Origin: Vanilla planifolia
Lineage: Eukaryota > Streptophyta > Magnoliopsida > Asparagales > Orchidaceae
Direction of reading: 5' to 3'
DNA: 64,000 nucleotides
NCBI GenBank assembly: GCA_023846275.1
Contig: CM043868.1
Span: 21,175,755-21,239,754, forward strand
Shown here: positions 23,901-36,900 of the stretch, piece after piece
How positions within the stretch are numbered: the stretch's first letter is position 1
Layout of the letters: the number at the start of each line of letters is the position of its first letter
The notes under the pieces: model-generated
The model's input: the letters and a program-made list of their open reading frames with translations, nothing else
Told to the model about the DNA's origin: nothing
The model's database searches: none
Made by a program: the position numbers and the translations under genes

Positions 23901-24715
23901 AATTATATGGGAAAATGACTTGATTATTTATTTTTATTTTATTAAAATATATGTATGTTTTATTAATTTCAAAACTAATTTTAAATTCAAGAATCCACAA
24001 TTTCTTTTCTTTGAAGCTCATTTATCTAAAAATTTTAAAGAAATTAAATTTTTTTTATTTAAAATATCATTTTGGATTATTTCATTCTAAATAAACAAAA
24101 ATTTCTTGAAATAGAAACTAAAATAATTTAGCAGTCGGTTTATATATTAAAGCAATAAATAGAAGCAAAGCATATTTCCATAACTAATTATTCTAGATAT
24201 AAACATACTAAGTCATATCATTAGAAAATTATCTTTATTTTTTAGTTAAATAATTATTTGATTTAATTATATATTTAAAAAATATAATTAAATTACAAAA
24301 TTCCTATTGAAAAATAGAATCAAAGTTTCACCTAAAATTGAACATATAATATACTAAGGAATACCAACATTTAGCATAGTGCCCATGTTTAATATATTTT
24401 AAGAAATAAAAACGCAATTAGTGGATAATTAAAAAACGCACGAAGGACCAACATTTTTTATATTTTGTGTTTTCAGGTTTTGCTTATTTGCAATTATATC
24501 CAATTACGGGTTTATAAGCACTGCCAAAAGCGAAGGATGACCGCCCATTGGTCGACATATTATTTTTTCAGAAAAAATGTTTTATTTGATGAATTTATGA
24601 TCTTAAGTTTGGTATTTGTAAACAAAATATTGAAAGATCGATCTAACAAATTTTAAAATAAAATTTCATTAAATAAAAAGCTCAATATTAAACTCATTTG
24701 TGGAGATTTTTTTAG
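20963..24715. other. AT-rich intergenic spacer between kinase and cysteinyl-tRNA synthetase
   Basis: The stretch begins with the presumed 3' UTR of the kinase. Elsewhere it is AT-rich DNA without recognisable coding motifs. A TA run occurs near 23,680-23,694. The open frame on the minus strand at 22,046-22,330 resembles no family I know. Confidence 0.6.
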
Positions 24716-24886
24716 ATGGCAACAGCGGCCCAAACTAGCCCTAAATAAATTTCCCTAAACGCAATGTTAAACAGTCGAAGAAGCATTGATTCCTGCTCCG
24801 TAACAGCACTGGGTTGCAACTTCAACGGCTGCGTTGATTCTCCGTCAAGCGTTTCTTCAGTTCGCTACTTAGATCGGATCCCTTGA
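24716..24886 (+). promoter_or_regulatory. Two short upstream ORFs ahead of the synthetase start
   Basis: An 11-codon frame (ATG at 24,716, stop at 24,746-24,748) and a 41-codon frame including its stop (ATG at 24,764, stop at 24,884-24,886) precede the synthetase ATG at 24,982. Neither is in frame with the synthetase and neither overlaps it. If the transcript starts far enough upstream, they would act as uORFs that lower or condition translation of the synthetase. The transcription start is not visible, so their presence in the mRNA is unproven. Confidence 0.35.
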
Positions 24887-24981
24887 AGCCGTACGGCCGA
24901 CCCAGTCGGCGCGCCATCTGTCCTGGCCGGGCCACCGGCGGATCCGCCCTACGAGTTAGTTCGAGGGTAAGAGTTTTGGAA

Positions 24982-27900
24982 ATGGAGAAGCCCAAGTTTC
25001 AGATATTCAACTCCATGTCAAAGCAGAAAGAGGTCCTTCAGACAATGGAAGAAGGGAAGGTGAGAATGTATATTTGCGGTGTGACGCCCTACGATTTCAG
25101 TCATATTGGCCATGCTCGGGTTTATGTCGCCTTTGACGTGCTTCACAGGTTTGCTCTTATCTGGCTATCATCATCGACTTTCATTGATTGCCTTATGCAG
25201 GTTTTAATCACCGATTTTTTTGAGTATTTTCTAGATTGCGGTGGCATTTTCTCTATTTATAAATTCTATGTTCCGCTGAGTGGAAAAATTGAGAAATTTG
25301 CAGCATCGCTATGTTTCTGGGCTTCTGGTATAGAGATTTAGTGCCTTTTTCTTGACTGGAAGCTTTACATGAATTTGGCGTGCTAAATGAAAGTTTATGT
25401 GCACTTCCAGCCATAACTGCTCTTCTCAAGTGCTATGTAAATTTATATCCTATTCAAACTCGTGAATCTTTTATCCTGTTGTTTTATACTGTCTATAGAT
25501 TTCACAAGGGACCAGGTATAAGTAGAGCTTGAAAGCATAATACTGACCATATTTTATTATGGAAAACCCTATGAGTAAGAGAAAAGCCACTTTGATGACA
25601 AAACCTCTTAAGTTGCACTACAGTTTTTAGGTTTGAAAAAAGGATTAAAGTTGATTACAAATCCTTCTTTCATTTCACCTCTCATTTGGAAAGGAAGCAG
25701 GAGGCGAAAAGGTTGGGAAAGGAGAAGTAAGAATAGGAAAAAACTCAGTGTTTCCTTATTTCTCTTAATATGAATAGAACTACCTTGTTTATGGAGGGAG
25801 GTTCAGAAAATAAGGTAAAAAATTTTAGTTAGTGGCTCCACATTTAATGGCTAAAAGCATGCAGTTACTTTGGATATTGACATTCAAGGTGCTTTGGAAT
25901 GAGGGGACTCTTTGTAATTAAGAAAATTAATTCTTTTGAAGCCTAACATTTTTTTGGTCGACAGTTGTGAATTGTCATTCTTTGACCATTGGCATGGGCA
26001 TTAGGTTCATAATGAACTATGCCTTTTTTGTTTAGCATAATGGTGCCTTCCTATAACATGTTTATGTTTCTATGATCTCTTTTTTTTTCATTCCAATCAA
26101 AGATCCTTGGTGTTTGATGTTCGCATTGTGACGTAGCCTGAATAGATTATTAAAATAATACTTGAACATTTGTAATCATTTTGGGTGCTCATGATTCTAT
26201 ATTTCATTTTTTGGGTTGATAGAAATCTATTGGCTCATTAAATGCATTATTTATGTGACTTTGGGAAGCCAAATATAATTATGACACATGATAGGATCAT
26301 AAATAAGATTTATTGGAGGATAATTTTCTTTACTCTTTTCATCATGATCTTAAGCCAAAGATAACCCATGACTTCAAACTCTAGTGTTTTTTTCTCTCTC
26401 CTCAAATTATGGCAGACATGTCAATGATGCACTTTACTCTTAGATGAAGGAGAGACATGATAAATTCTTTAGATGGAGATGCTTCCCTATTGACAAAAGG
26501 TAGGATCAAGGAATCTTCATTGTAGAATGTGACCATGAAGCTAATTACTTCTTATGCATTAGGTGCAATGCTTTTAGTAGCTTCAATGGTTCCCACTGGA
26601 ATGAGATGATCCCATTGATATTTCATTGATATCTCAGTTAACCTTTCTACTGTGCAATTTCCTTCAAATCTAATAACAACTGCACATATCTTTCCAACCG
26701 TGGACTTGCTTACAAAGTTCAATAAGGATGTATTGATCATTTATGAGGGTTGAGATACGATCCAAGTCTTTTTTGGATGCTACAAATCGATAAGTGCATA
26801 GGGCAGAAGGTGGTGACGTTGCCATTGATTTGAATTATAAAGGAGAGTTAGGATATGCCAAAAGAGATGACATTAAGGTGTTAATGAGAAATTTTTCTCA
26901 ATGAGAAGGGAGGCTCTGAAATCATGATGTTTGAAACAAAAAAGTGTATTCCCCTTGACACAATTAGGAATATGGTCAATTATTTCATTCGTATCGATAT
27001 GGATAAAAATATTTTATGGCCCCCTCCAAGGGGATCAATATGAAAATGATGAATGCGTTTTGTGATCGTAGTAAATCAAATAGAGGGAAAGAAGTAGGAA
27101 TGTGAAAATTAGGTGTTTTACTACATTTGGATGCTTCGGTAGCATCATGTAAAATAATTGGTTACTAGTATATATTGGGTCATGAAATCATAGGTCAAGT
27201 TATGAAGGGGATAGAAATAGGTGGTTTTTAAACATAAAAAGGTGTGGATGAAGCTAAGGATCAATTGAATGGGATGGAATATTCAAAATTGGAAAAAAAT
27301 TCATGAATTTTGGTGGGAATTCCAGATATTAAGGATTTTCTCATTAATTCTTTTTTATGTTCCTTTATTGTTGGAGATGTTTTTCAAAATATTGAAGATT
27401 ATCTCATTAATTTTCTTTTTATCTCTTTATTCAAAAAGTGTATTCTTTGTGGATCTTTGTTTTTTTTTTTATTTTAAATTTTTGTGTTGTTTTTGTCTTA
27501 AGTGGCTTTTAAAATCTTTTCTTTTGTTATTAAGGTATGTCTTCATGATCTACTTATTAACCTTCTATATAATAAGCTTATTTAAAAGCTTTGAATTATG
27601 AAAAATGATACCTTTAAATTGTTGAGAACTATCTCACAATTGATCTTACTTGGTGTTGTGGCTCTTTGGAAGTAGAGCGATGGTGCTTGTAATATAAGAC
27701 AATTATTCATGTCATCAATAACACATACAATGCAGTATTTTAACAAACCACTTGGATTTTTAGTACAATCATGGTTGCTCCTAATAATGGCTCACCGATT
27801 AAATGTTTCCAACTCAGTTTGCTTGTTAGTTTCTAGACAATAGGACTTTGTTGTTTGGGGATTTTGAGGCTTCTATTTGGGCCTTGTAAGAATTTTAATA

Positions 27901-30900
27901 TGATTAGCCAGGGCAAGTTTTTTGAGCTTGCGACCATTGAGGCTTTTTGTCTGAGACCATTAACTCTTGAGTTGGATTTATTAAAGCTTTTGAAATGTTT
28001 GCCTTTTCTACTGGTGCTTTTTTTGTTTGTTTGAATTTTCAATTGTCATTTTTTTACAAGAAATTTGTTTAAGGTATGTGCATCATGTATTCCATAAATT
28101 TTTATTAATGCTATCTAGATTTTGGTGACCAAATAGTTTTTGAATTTTGCTTTTCAATTAATGAATCATTAATTTAGACCATGTTTGACTATAATAGTCT
28201 TATTCTCCCTCTTTAGGCTATGTATGAACCACGTTATGTGGCTATAGTCCAAGCCAAGCCAAGCCATAAACTTGTACCCTCTTTGTAAGGTTAATACATA
28301 ATCACTTGGCTATAAGTTTTATATCATGACGTAAAGATTGAAATCATGTATTTCATTATTTGTAAGATGAGAGAGAGAGAGGGAGGGGTTAAATAGTATT
28401 GGATGAGAAGTTTTATCTTATGTTTTAACTCTTTGTGTTTTTGTGAGATTTCAATGGAAGTATTTTTTGAAATCATTGCCACTCTAATTGCATGTTATAA
28501 TCTCTCCTTGTGTTTGGAGTTGATAAGGTTTCTAATGAGGTTCTCATAATGTGTGGCCCTTCTCTATTTGGTGTCAGCTTGTTGAGACCATTGGTATGCC
28601 TAGTTTATTCAATAGTTCATAAAAACAGCTGCCCTTTATTGAAAGAACATTTTTGTCATTGCATCATTTTGTCTGTGTAAAATTATTGATCGTTCCTTCA
28701 TGTAAATATACAGCCAATGGTCATTTGTCTCGATTGGCATTCGTCAAATCTTTTAATTGGTCTTTAGGATACCACTACCACTTCAACTCTTGTTGTGAAG
28801 TGCTCCAAAATTGTGGAAATTATGACATCTACTATATGTGAGAGCAAACATTGTCTCTTGCATAACTTTTCTTGGAGAGGTACAATGTTTTTGAAGCACA
28901 AATGACAATTCTTTTACCTGTTTTCATAGCTATATCAATGATTCTTTTGTTAGCTATTTCAGCTTGTTAGTTTGTTTGTGGATGAGCAAATGATGGAAAT
29001 GGAAGGGAGGTTCCTTGTTTTTGGTAGAAATTGTATGCACTTTGTTTGTCAAAGGATCTCTCCTTGCTCATAATAGTGGCTAATGTAATTTTGTATCGTC
29101 ACAAAATATCTGGCCATAGCAATTTTTACTTGGGAAATAGTGGTTTGTAGTTTGGTTCTATTCATTTAGTAATATAATTCACCAATACTTGGAGATATTT
29201 TTGTTGTTGAGATATTGTAGGAAATGGATTCAAGGAATTCATTCCTTATGGTCAATGGTAATGAGCTTTCTATGAGATTTAGAATTGAAGCAGATTCTTG
29301 AAGTACATTTTTGTAGAATAAATAGACAAGACAATGACAACCAAAATTGTAGCATCATTATTTGTGCCTAGCTAGTAGTATTGGTTGTATAATATGAGTG
29401 AAGTATGCCCCTTGGGGTGACTTATCTGCTCCAATGTGAATGGAACTTAGTCCCCATGCTTCTAAGGAAGTCAAGCATTTGAGGTATGACGTACTTATTC
29501 TTTGTGCATGTGTAATTTGTAGAGGTAACTTCCATTTTTTTAAACATTCATTTACTAAATCCATATATTATGTTTCCCATTCAATAAAAATGAATATTTT
29601 AAAATTATACTCTTCAATGGTCATACATGTCATAACTTCTATTGCATAAAATTGCATCATTCTCTTAACCAAATTATCTATTGCTCTCACTTGAAATTTA
29701 ATTTCTATGTATTCAAGGTTACTTGTGCATTTTAGGTCAAGTGATAATATTTATCTTAATTTATTTTAATGTATCATCTTTGACTTCAAATTCTCCTTTG
29801 ATTTAATTGACAATTAGGATGCTGAATCACTAATACTTGAATTTTGTTTGTAAGTCACTTGGCATACCACATTCATGTGATTAGTGCATTTACTCAGCAT
29901 TTTCTTTAAGTGTTTATCCATTACAACTTCAATTTTATGAGTTTGAAAATATGATCATAGCTTTTGTGTTGCTCCATTGATGCGTGCAATGTTTTTTTTT
30001 TAAAATTGAATTCAAACATGTCTAATATTTGTGTAGTGTATAAAACATTTGCTATTTTTTATTTTTATTTTTCAAACTTTGACTTTTTACCATGATAATA
30101 TCAATGCATTCTTTTGCACCATGACTACATGATTTAAAGATTGTGTCGTTTGTGTTTTAATTGGTTAGTATTGCATGATTTAATGCAAATGATATTATAA
30201 TATCAAAATAGGTGCCATAGTCTATGATAAAAGTGTTTTTTTCTTCATCATGCTTTGGTATTATAAATCTGATGATACTCAGACAATATCAGCAAAACCT
30301 CATCACTTAATAGCTTGCGATAAATCCATGAATGCATCTATCTAGGGTAGTAGGTTGAAAACTTTATGATTACAAGGGATCAGGTGGTATTGAGTTGTTT
30401 ATTGGTCTATGCCTAGCATGATAGAGGGGAACCATGCAAATGCATTCCCTTAATCATGGAACATTATATTTGTTCCTTTGTTGTTCTTTGAAATTTGTGC
30501 TTAATATCATAGTAGGTTCGCAACTTCAAGCAATAATAAGGTTTAAGTGTGGGTTTCTAGTGTACAAATTCTTCTTCACCTTCATTCCTACAAAGTCTTG
30601 TTTCAGAATTTAAAATATTAAGGTAACATATTTTTTGTATCTCCAAGTGTCTCCTTATCAATGAAAGTTCAGGGATGGTCGATAATTTTATGCAAGCATG
30701 CTTGATTGAAATTACCATTTGAGATAGTTAAGCAATGGTTGTCATTGAATTACAATGCATGTTATTGATGCCTTTTCAATTGTAAAATTAGTGATGTTTG
30801 TGTTCTGATCAATACGTTTTACACATGAACAAGGGTAAAAGGAATATCTCTTATGATTGATTTTCTCATCAAAGAAGCACAAGAGATGAACTCCTGTCAT

Positions 30901-33900
30901 CAAAGAATCTCATTGGAAAATGAGAGTTAAGATGCCCACATAAGAGAGGATAAATTGTAAAACTTGCAACTCGAGCAAACAGTAAAACAACAAAGTCATG
31001 TCAAATATTTAATTAAACTAACTCTTGAATCAAATCTTAAAAAGCTCTTGTTACCTTTTACAACGTTCTATCTGAGGTGTGTGAAAGTAAATAGACAATG
31101 ATTTTTAGGTAGTTCGATTTAAACACAGATCTAAATTCATCTCAGAGTTAAAGGACAGAAAAGTACTAACAAAAGCTCTTCATAGATGCGTGTGGGCAAA
31201 ACCCCACATATTGACTCAAAGGAGTTTATAATGCTTAGTAAGAGTACCTTAGAAATCATCGGTCTAGATAAGCCTATAACATTGGATTAGAGAACCTTGT
31301 AACAACGGCTAAGATGAGCCTACAACATTGGGTCAAAGGATCTAACAATATTGGCCTAGGTAAGCTTACAACATTTGGTCAAAAGACCTTACAATATTAA
31401 AAAATATGAGCTTACAAATCATTGGGTCAAAGAATCTTTCTAAGGGTGGCCAAAAGTTTAAATTGAAAACTTTATGCAAAGTCTCACAATGATTTTACAT
31501 AAGAATTTCACATAATGGCTGCAAGAAATTTGCATATCATATGCAAGAAATTCATGTATTATATGTTGTCTTTGGGTTCACCTTCTCTGCTAGAGCTACA
31601 TAACTTTAAATGAATTGGATGTATTGTATGTTAATATCAATATACCATACGCAATTCTTGGGTTTAGCCTTTTTTTTTTAAATGCACCCTCCATTCTCTT
31701 GCATACTAAGCTAACTTGAAGCATACGTATTGTATGTTAATATTAGCATACCGTATGCAAAGCTTATATTTTAGGTTTTTCACTTGGTATATCGTTCGCT
31801 CTTTTGTGCACAATCATGTTAACTAGATGTATTATATGTTAATAGTAATGTACTGTAAACAAGTGTCTAACTTGATAACCAGTGGTAATGTAATGTTATG
31901 CATATTGTATGAAAGTTTTCATGTACTGCATGTGGAGCTAATGTTCCATACATGAAAGTGTAACGTACTATATGCTATATTCATTTTTAGATATTTTTTA
32001 GGTGATGTATTTAGAGTATAATGAGCATGATTAGTGAATGCAATAGGCACTTTTTAAACTTTAAAGAGAATTATTTGGGTATGAAAATATCATTTGAATG
32101 CATGTCTTAATTTATCTAAAATGTGATTAGATGTATGGAAGGGTACTTTGAAGATTTTTTATTTGAAATTGTCATTACACTCAAAACCTTACTCTTTTGT
32201 CCTCGTACTTCATGATTATTGTTATAGATTTTATATTGTAAAACAAGTAAAAAGACTTCGCAATTATTTTATGTTTTGTATCCATTATGTTCTCGTCGAA
32301 TATTGCAAATTAAGCACTTTAGGTCAATGATCATTGTTCTCTAAATTATTCAACTAGTGATCTTGAGATATATGATATAAAAATACTTAAAAGAAAAGTA
32401 TTATCACTATTAAGGAATGGTTTGATTCTCATCAAACGAGTCACATATAAACAAAGGGTTCAATATCTTTTGGTTTCATCATGCCTTTTCTTGGCTAAAA
32501 TAAAAAGAATGAGAGTTTTGTATCCTTTTCGCAAGGGTTTTCTCTTCTTGTGCAGTTGATGGGTGAAGGGCGAAGGTTGCAACTATTTAAGTGAATGATT
32601 GGTATGCATTATTATATGAGGAATAATCTGGTTGATTGCAAGGAAAGAAAGTTGATGAGAAACATTGTTAACGTGTAAATCTCTTTAATAATGGTTGGTT
32701 CAATGATACTTTAGAGAAAATAAAGTTTTGGTTGTTGGTGGAATTTAGATATAGGATGCTATTTCTACAGAGCATTGCTATTGTGTTATTATACGAGGAA
32801 GAATCATGTTGATTGCAAGGAAAGAAGGTTGATGAGAAACTTACTTGACGTGCTTTATAATGGTTAGTTCAATGTTACTATAGAGAAATTAAAGTTTTTG
32901 ATTTGGGAGGCTACTTTTGGAGATGTTTAGATGCTTGCCTTAGGTTTAAATTATGGGTTGGTTCAATTGGCGAAGGATTGGAACTGGATGGCCTTTTTTT
33001 CTCGTGAAGGCTTCATATTATTTCACTTAATTGTTTTTTTTATCTTAAAATTGTCAACTATTTGACTACCGATTTGATGATGACTATAATCAGCCTTTTT
33101 TGTCATGAAGCAAAAGGAAGATGATATAGAAAAGTTGGAAAAAAGAGGGATTTATCTTAATGGAGGCTACTTATGGAGATGTTTGGATACTTGCCTCAGG
33201 TTTAAATATTGGGTTGGTTCAATTGGCAAAGGATTGGAAGTGGATGACCTCTGTTTCTCTTGAATGCTTATTATTCTTTAACTTAATTGATGTTTTTTAG
33301 CTTGAAATTATCAACTATGTGACTACCAATATTATGATGACTATAACTAGCTTTTTTTGTGATGAAGCAAAAGGAAGATAAGATGGAAAAAATCGAAAAA
33401 AGAGAGATGCATCTTAGAGAGTACCAAAAGTTGTTAATGTCAAAAATGTCTCGAATAACAATCATCATCTAAATTTCACAAGTGATCGAGATATAAGTAG
33501 ACAAGTAAGAAAACATTGCACTTACTAATAATTAGACTTTATTTTGGCAAACCATTGTGAATAAGGGACAAGCTACATTGGTGGTTGGTATTGAAAGTTT
33601 CGCTATTTTCTTTAGATTATTAACGGAATATCATTGAGTTGGAAGTCCTCTTTCACTCCATCTCTTGTTTGAAAAGAGGGTTTGAAAAGGGGGCAGAAAA
33701 TGAGAAGTTGAGGGGAGAAGATGAAAGAATATGAAAAGTCTTTGTAAGTCTCCCAAAAGGCCCTTCTAGTGACAATGACCTCCTTATTTATAGAGGGAGG
33801 GTCCTAAAGCTTAAATTGAACATCTTTAATTAGTGTATTTGCTATTTGTGATCAAAAGTTTAAATTTTTTTGGATATTGCCATTCAAATTGCTTTGGAAC

Positions 33901-36900
33901 GAGCAGCCTCTTTGGGATTTGGAAAAGTTAGATTTTTTTTTTAATAGCCTAAACTTTATTGGTCTACTTGTGTCAGTTTTTTTCCTTTGACCAGTAGTAC
34001 GATTATCAGGATTAAGAAGCACGAAGTCACTTTTGGTTTTGGTGCAATGGTGCCTTCTTGTAATGTGTGTGTTTTGATGATCTTTTGACATCATGTTCAA
34101 CTCAAAGGTTCTTGGTGTTTGATGTTGACATTGTGATGTAGGACCTTTTTTGTTGTGAAAAAATTAGTGAAATAATGTTTAATTGCTTATATTAATTTGG
34201 GCATTCTGGATTTCAACTGTCTTATTTGATCCAATGGGTTTATTTTTTTCTCAAAATATAGTTGTCTCATGACAATGGGCGATCTTGTTATAGAATGACA
34301 TTGTTTATTATTGATGATGTACATTTTTGTGAAGAAGAGTGCTTAATCTTGCTTAAACAAAATCCGTTTCCTTTTGGATTTGTCAAACAACACTATTATT
34401 AGAGTGTATGTTATTTTCACATGTATTCTGAAATTTTATCACCTACAGGGATGGCATGGAGGGAAAACCAAGTTATTTACTCCATTGCAAAGATTTTTAC
34501 CGCAAATCTTTTGAAAATACAACTAATCAATTTAGAAATAACTTATATGCAGCCTCTTTTAGTTGCTTGTCTATTTAATTTAGAAGGGAGTAACTTGCAT
34601 AATGTTCAGTTTCAATTTAAGGATGGGTTTGATTCACAATCTATGTTTTAAGAAAGATTTGTTATCCAAGTGTTCAGAGTTAGAAATTTGAATTATTCAT
34701 TGTATAAAGTTCATATGGGGCTTAAGCTTTTAAAGTAGACTGGGCAAGCATGAAGATTTCTGCTTGCCAAACGGATGAAGAGGGCTTATTTTTGTGGTTT
34801 TAACTATGTAGACACAATGGATAGATGTTCTATGAGGGTTTTGATGTTTTAGAATGCTGTATCATACTCCCATTAGAAATTTACTCTGCCCATCACAGGC
34901 CGAAGATCAATTTGCGTTTGAGCTTTTTTAGTTAACTAAAAACATGCCCAAAAGCTTGGATGGTGTGTAATATAGATTCAGTACTTGCTAGAGATTAAAT
35001 GATTCAATTGATGGGTATCAGGGTCGGTTTTCTCTTTTTTGTTGAAATATAGAGTTCATATGATCGGTGAGAACAGTATTGGAAGGCAAAATCTTGTTAT
35101 TTGAAGAGGAACAGATGAAACTTATTGTTGTTTGAACTTAAATTAATATTTTCTACTTTTTCCTTATATAATTTGTTGATTATTCTCAAATAAACTAAAG
35201 TAAAATCCTTTATTGTCTAAATGTTTGTATTTTTTTTACTGTCTACTTAAAATGTTCCTGTTAATGAAAAATACTTCATGAACATCTATTTTAAGAAAGA
35301 TAAAACATGTTGGTCACTGTTATTATTGAAATCATTTACTCTAATTGCCATTGACTAAAAAATGCAAGCAAATTTATGCCAAGAAAGATATTTATTGTTT
35401 AAGTATTTATCTTTAAGGCGTGGTTCCATCATTTTGCAGTTTGCAACCATTGGATGAGAGAACCCAAGCTTATGTTTAAATTTGAATACAAGCATTCTTT
35501 GTGGGAGATATTTAGAATTCTAAACCTGTACGTTGAACTTCATTTTTAATCGGTTATTAATGACTCAATGGAAATTAGTCCTGTTTACTAATTGGTTTTG
35601 CTATGAATTCATTACTTCGATATTATTCCGTGTTTTATCACTGAGTTTTGAGTTCCTCTTCTTTGGCCTTGATTCTTGCTTTCTCTTTTAAAAGAGTCTC
35701 TTGACTTTCCTTGTGACAAAGTGAACTTCTTCAAAACGATCTCCCTAATCATGAGAGTGCTTGGTGTCTTGTAGGGCAAGCATTTACCTTTTTGATGGTG
35801 TGCTTTGCCTCTTGCCCTTTCCAAGTCATCTCCATTTTAGTGATTATTAGGTGTCCAAGAAGCTCCCAAAAACCAATAGTTGACAAGCTCTTGGTTATCT
35901 TTGTTGAATTGCCAAAGAAAAGGAATATTAGTCCAATGATATTATGTTTATGCCCATTTTTGTCATGCTTTACTATTTTGTTTTTAAGTCTAGCTACCAT
36001 TTTTAATACCATGCTTGTTGTTGAGATTATGATATCATACTTTTTTGTATATTTATTTGTTCAAGCTTGTACATGTTTACCATTTTATGTATCTACCCTT
36101 TATTTTTGCTATTGCAGGTATCTAAAATTTTTAGGTTATGAAGTTAATTATGTCCGAAACTTCACAGATATTGATGACAAAGTAAGTTTAGCTTGTGCAT
36201 TGTCCTTTTAGGGTTTATGAATCATCATTAGTGTTGCTATTAATGTGTGTAAGGTTTTTGCTTTTAAAATACTCAGGAAAAAGTTTATGTTGAAGTGCCC
36301 TTGTTATACAATCCATTTGATTTTCAAAATATAATCTTCAAGTTTTGCAGGAGATAAAATAACAAAAGGCTGTCTTCCCAGTGAAATTCATATATCAAAA
36401 ATAAACTTTTGCAGAATTATACTCGATCTCCTCTTAAGAATTATTTAACTGTAAATATGTATGTATATTCCTGTTGTGCATTGGCTTGGTCATTTTTTCC
36501 AGGCAAAGGTCACATTGGGCATGACTATGCTAGAATTGCCTTTCTATCTATCTTTTTTTTCAATCACTTATTATATACATATAGATTATGAGTGTTATTT
36601 GTCTTTAATTTTTAAAATTAACTGGCAAGATTGTATATTAATTTAGTAAATCTACTACGTGCTTATTGAAAAATATAGATGCACGATTGTGCAATGGAAA
36701 CGATGGAAAAAGCACTATCAATCATGAAATTGCTCTAAGTTATCACATCGTTTCTAGAGTGTATATTTTTAGTCCTAGACAAATTGCAAGATTGTATGAA
36801 CTATTGTTCTCCGATCAATGGTCATTTTGACGTCTTCCATGTTATTTTAGTCTAATGACTTTTTATTATATTTAATGTCCTGTTGATCGAAGCATCTATT

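Larger units (their letters stand above)
25490..34274 (-). mobile_element. Old Ty3/gypsy element inside synthetase intron 1, antisense
   Basis: Two diverged direct repeats of about 0.8 kb, 25,490-26,286 and 33,470-34,274, bracket an 7.2-kb interior. On the minus strand both start TGTCAT, consistent with a TG LTR end; the other ends are uncertain by tens of bases. The interior carries reverse transcriptase, RNase H and integrase fragments on the minus strand in gypsy order. The element lies wholly within the first intron of the cysteinyl-tRNA synthetase and accounts for about 80% of it. LTR divergence is easy to see by eye, so the insertion is old. Confidence 0.8.

Noticed and set aside
24883-24981. 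N-terminal extension of the cysteinyl-tRNA synthetase that would look Arg-rich and transit-peptide-like
   Set aside because: The frame upstream of 24,982 is open, but its first codon at 24,883 is TTG and no in-frame ATG exists before the stop. The first ATG at 24,982 gives the normal cytosolic length. Non-AUG initiation cannot be excluded but has no support.
27269-27601. 110-codon hydrophobic open frame resembling a membrane protein
   Set aside because: It is inside the gypsy element in intron 1, on the strand opposite to its pol remnants. T-rich DNA gives Phe/Leu-rich translations by chance.
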